NCBI RefSeq assembly: GCF_004571025.1
Contig: NZ_SPQT01000023.1
Coordinates: 1-64,000, forward strand
Origin: Bradyrhizobium niftali
GTDB taxonomy: Bacteria > Pseudomonadota > Alphaproteobacteria > Rhizobiales > Xanthobacteraceae
Direction of reading: 5' to 3'
Length of the DNA: 64,000 bases
The notes below the pieces were generated by a model, which was not told the DNA's origin, ran no database searches, and saw only the letters and a program-made list of their open reading frames with translations. Numbering within the stretch: position 1 is the first letter of the stretch; each line of letters opens with the position of its first letter. A program made the position numbers and the translations under genes. Below are positions 61,965-64,000 of this stretch, piece after piece.

Positions 61965-62843
61965 CTACGGAGAGACCTCCCGCAGCGCCGCTTCCACCAC
62001 CTTGCGCGCGTCGGCCGTCAGCGCGGCCTGCGGCGGGATGGGGTCGCCGACGTCGTAGCCCTGGATCGAAAGGCCGGCCTTGATGCAGGCGGCGAGGTTG
62101 AAGCGGGCGAAGGCCTCGTTGATGCGCCACAGCCTGCGCTGGAGTGCCATGGCCTCGTCCCAGCGGCCGGCCCGGCAGAGGTCGTAGAGCGCCACGCTCT
62201 GGCGCGGGATGATGCAGGCAGGTCCCGCCATCCAGCCGAGCCCGCCGATCAGCATCACCGCGGCCGGAATGTGGGCGGAGGCCGAGAACACACGCAAGGA
62301 ATCGCCGCAGCGATTCATGATCGAGAGCAGCCGGCCGGTGTTGGTCGAGGCGTCCTTGATGTAGCCGATGCGCGGATGCTCAGCGAGGCGCGCGATGATA
62401 TCGAGGGTGAGGTCGGAGCGCTGGAATTGCGGGTTGGTATAGATGACGACAGGAATATCGACGGCATCCGCGATGGCGCGGAAGTAGGATTCGACCTGGG
62501 CGTCGGCGAGCGGGAAGTACGCCTCCAGGATCGCGAGAATGCCGTCGGCGCCGAGCTTCTGATAGGCCCTCGCCTGTGCCACCGCATCGGCCGTCGAGGT
62601 AGAGGCCGCACCGGCCACCACGGGCACGCGGCCCTTCGCGGCCTTGATGGTCGTCTGCACGATTGCCGTCCGCTGCGCGGCGTCGAGATAGGCGAATTCG
62701 CCGGTCGAGCCGAGCGGCGTCAGCCCATGAACGCCGGCGCCAATCAGGTCGTCGCAGAGTTTCGCGAGCACGTTCCTGTGCACCGCGCCGTCGGCATCGA
62801 CGGGCGAGACGAGATACGGGAAGACACCGTGGAAATCGGGCAT
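61965..62843 (-). CDS. DapA-family (dihydrodipicolinate synthase/N-acetylneuraminate lyase) aldolase
   Basis: 292 residues, one TIM barrel. LTPLGSTGEFAYL (41-53) binds the keto-acid carboxylate, Tyr135 is in VVIYTNPQF, and the Schiff-base Lys163 is in GYIKDASTNTGRLL. The family condenses or cleaves pyruvate-type aldols; a housekeeping dapA is not indicated because there are no lysine genes nearby. ATG 62843; the frame continues to 63368 across the VOC gene's antisense but has no family character. Confidence 0.88.
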   Translation of the reverse strand: MPDFHGVFPYLVSPVDADGAVHRNVLAKLCDDLIGAGVHGLTPLGSTGEFAYLDAAQRTAIVQTTIKAAKGRVPVVAGAASTSTADAVAQARAYQKLGADGILAILEAYFPLADAQVESYFRAIADAVDIPVVIYTNPQFQRSDLTLDIIARLAEHPRIGYIKDASTNTGRLLSIMNRCGDSLRVFSASAHIPAAVMLIGGLGWMAGPACIIPRQSVALYDLCRAGRWDEAMALQRRLWRINEAFARFNLAACIKAGLSIQGYDVGDPIPPQAALTADARKVVEAALREVSP

Positions 62844-62905
62844 GTCAGGGGGCCCCCGGAAACTGGTTTGCACCTGACGGGTCTTAGCAATGCCTGCGCA
62901 GGCGA

Positions 62906-63871
62906 TCAAACCCTGAGCAGCCGCACCCGCGTGCCCCAGGGGTCGACGGCCTCCACGCCGTCCGCAAGCGCCGTGACTTGCGTGCCGCCCTTGCGCAGGC
63001 GCTCCACCTGGGCGGCGAGAATGTCCTGCTTGGCCATCACCAGCGAGAACCAGGCAAGACCCGTGGTCTGATCGTCGCGCTGGCCGGCGCCCTGGCTCTG
63101 CCAGACATTCATGCCGAGGTGATGGTGATAGCGGCCCGACGACAGGAACGCGGCACCATTGCGCTTGCGGGTCGGGTCGAGGCCGACCGTGCCGTGGTAG
63201 AAGCTTTCCGCCTGCGCGAGATCGCCGACGCGCAGATGCATGTGGCCGATGCGCATTCCGTCCGGTGCCTTGGCGTAGTCGGGAATGCGCGAGTTGGTCA
63301 GCGACAGCAGGTCGGGGATGTTGAGCTCGTCGGTCGCCATCTTCACGCTGCCCTCGCTCCACTGCCATTGCGAGGGATCGCGGTCGGCATAGACCTCGAT
63401 GCCGTTGCCTTCGGGATCGTCGAGATAGACGGATTCACTGACGAGATGATCGGCAAAGCCCGACAGCGGCACGCGATGCGAGGCGGCATGCACCAGCCAG
63501 CGCGCGAGGTCCTTGCGGGTCGGCATCAGGAAGGCGGTGTGGTAGAGGCCGGCGGCATTGCGCGGCTCGATCGCGGCATCGGGACGCGACTCGAGCACGA
63601 GCAGCGTGATGCCGGCCGTGCCGAGCTTTGCAACTGTCGCCGAGCGCTCCATCACGGCCAGCCCGATCACGTCGCGGTAGTAGTCGGCAACCGTGTCGAG
63701 ATTCTTCACCCGGAGCGTCACCATGCCGACCCGCATCGGCGTGCGGCTGGCATAGGTCGGCCCGGTGCCTTGCGCAGTGCCCTCGGCGCGTGCAGCAGCC
63801 GCGGCAGCCATCGCGAGCGAGGTGGCGCCGGCAAGTTGAAGCAGGGTGCGGCGGGTGAGGTCGATGGTCAT
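62906..63871 (-). CDS. Tat-exported VOC-family protein (glyoxalase/extradiol-dioxygenase fold)
   Basis: 321 residues. A twin-Arg leader (DLTRRTLLQLAGATSLAMAA) predicts periplasmic export as a folded metalloprotein. Two VOC modules follow: about 46-155 (MRVGMVTLRVKNLDTVADYY, NAAGLYHTAFLMP, VYLDDPEGNGIEVYAD) and about 200-315 (MRIGHMHLRVGDLAQAESFY, SSGRYHHHLGMNVW, VEAVDPWGTRVRLLRV). His/Glu at H112, E156, H205 and the His cluster could be metal ligands. Similar to CatE-like catechol 2,3-dioxygenases, but export is unusual for that enzyme. It ends 62 bp before the DapA-family gene starts and may be co-transcribed. Confidence 0.85.
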   Translation of the reverse strand: MTIDLTRRTLLQLAGATSLAMAAAAAARAEGTAQGTGPTYASRTPMRVGMVTLRVKNLDTVADYYRDVIGLAVMERSATVAKLGTAGITLLVLESRPDAAIEPRNAAGLYHTAFLMPTRKDLARWLVHAASHRVPLSGFADHLVSESVYLDDPEGNGIEVYADRDPSQWQWSEGSVKMATDELNIPDLLSLTNSRIPDYAKAPDGMRIGHMHLRVGDLAQAESFYHGTVGLDPTRKRNGAAFLSSGRYHHHLGMNVWQSQGAGQRDDQTTGLAWFSLVMAKQDILAAQVERLRKGGTQVTALADGVEAVDPWGTRVRLLRV

Positions 63872-64000
63872 CGGTCAGGGCTCGCTGGAAGCGTTTGGGG
63901 CCGTGCGGCGCAATGTCGGCCGATTGCTACACGTTCCCGTGAGCGGCTCCCAATCACATGTTCGTCGGCCGGCGCCGGCTCTGTCCTGGCCACCCGGGCA

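Noticed and set aside
59414..62083. 889-residue forward open frame opposite the CoxL-like gene
   Set aside because: A complementary shadow of a well-supported gene with the AYRGAGR motif; no start signal or family resemblance.

Overview
The window looks like chromosomal DNA of a Bradyrhizobium (Alphaproteobacteria, Rhizobiales). GC is high. The proline catabolic enzyme is a 999-residue 'minimalist' PutA, the length I recall for the Bradyrhizobium japonicum protein, and it sits beside a divergent Lrp-type regulator. Gene borders carry palindromic intergenic repeats of types I recall from Bradyrhizobium/Rhodopseudomonas genomes. I see no rRNA, tRNA, CRISPR array, plasmid or prophage module. The only mobile element is an IS110-family transposase cut by the left edge, which has interrupted an acyltransferase-3 gene.

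Layout. 1-4 kb: IS110 end, broken acyltransferase, DedA-like membrane protein, GreA-like factor, two small genes of unknown role. 4.5-7.6 kb: an animal-type haem peroxidase, two small unknown genes, and a 426-bp degenerate second copy of the peroxidase interior. 7.6-11.5 kb: DUF427, alpha/beta hydrolase and SDR genes facing a divergent LysR regulator, then a small exported protein. 11.5-18.6 kb: a nuclease-fold-like orphan, a ThDP enzyme, L,D-transpeptidase, DUF2927 protein, methyltransferase, and a PLP-lyase/PAS-HTH regulator pair. 18.9-22.2 kb: a three-gene URC-type uracil catabolism cluster (GTP cyclohydrolase II-like, DUF1688/Urc4, uracil phosphoribosyltransferase) preceded by a promoter and a terminator-like leader hairpin. 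22.2-24.4 kb: M48 peptidase plus DUF898 membrane protein. 24.8-27.5 kb: two tandem CYP153-like P450s.

27.7-33.7 kb: a LysR regulator divergent from acyl-CoA dehydrogenase, CoA-transferase, MaoC-type hydratase and benzoylformate decarboxylase genes. 33.9-36.9 kb: an SDR and a MarR regulator sharing a 29-bp palindrome, another SDR, and a haemolysin III-like protein. 37-41.2 kb: YcjX/YcjF and a GT39-like membrane glycosyltransferase. 41.6-45.4 kb: a redox-sensor-like adenylate cyclase (haem-anchor-like membrane domain + [2Fe-2S] + class III cyclase), SorAB-like sulfite dehydrogenase, and a cold-shock protein. 45.5-50.5 kb: putR-putA and a CoA-transferase. 50.6-55.8 kb: a CXXCH exported protein, a membrane/coiled-coil protein, and the TPM-TPM-LemA group. 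55.9-59.2 kb: a crotonase with two acyl-CoA dehydrogenases that look like a heteromeric pair. 59.4-63.9 kb: an orphan form II CoxL-like subunit, a DapA-family enzyme, and a Tat-exported VOC protein.

The content fits a metabolically versatile soil bacterium: many small catabolic cassettes each with its own regulator, separated by mobile palindromes. I found no clearly new multi-gene defence or mobile system. The best leads are the URC cluster with its leader hairpin and divergent UPRT, the cyclase fusion, the benzoylformate decarboxylase/acyl-CoA cassette, the peroxidase partial duplication, the structured IS110 end, and repeats that supply coding ends of genes.
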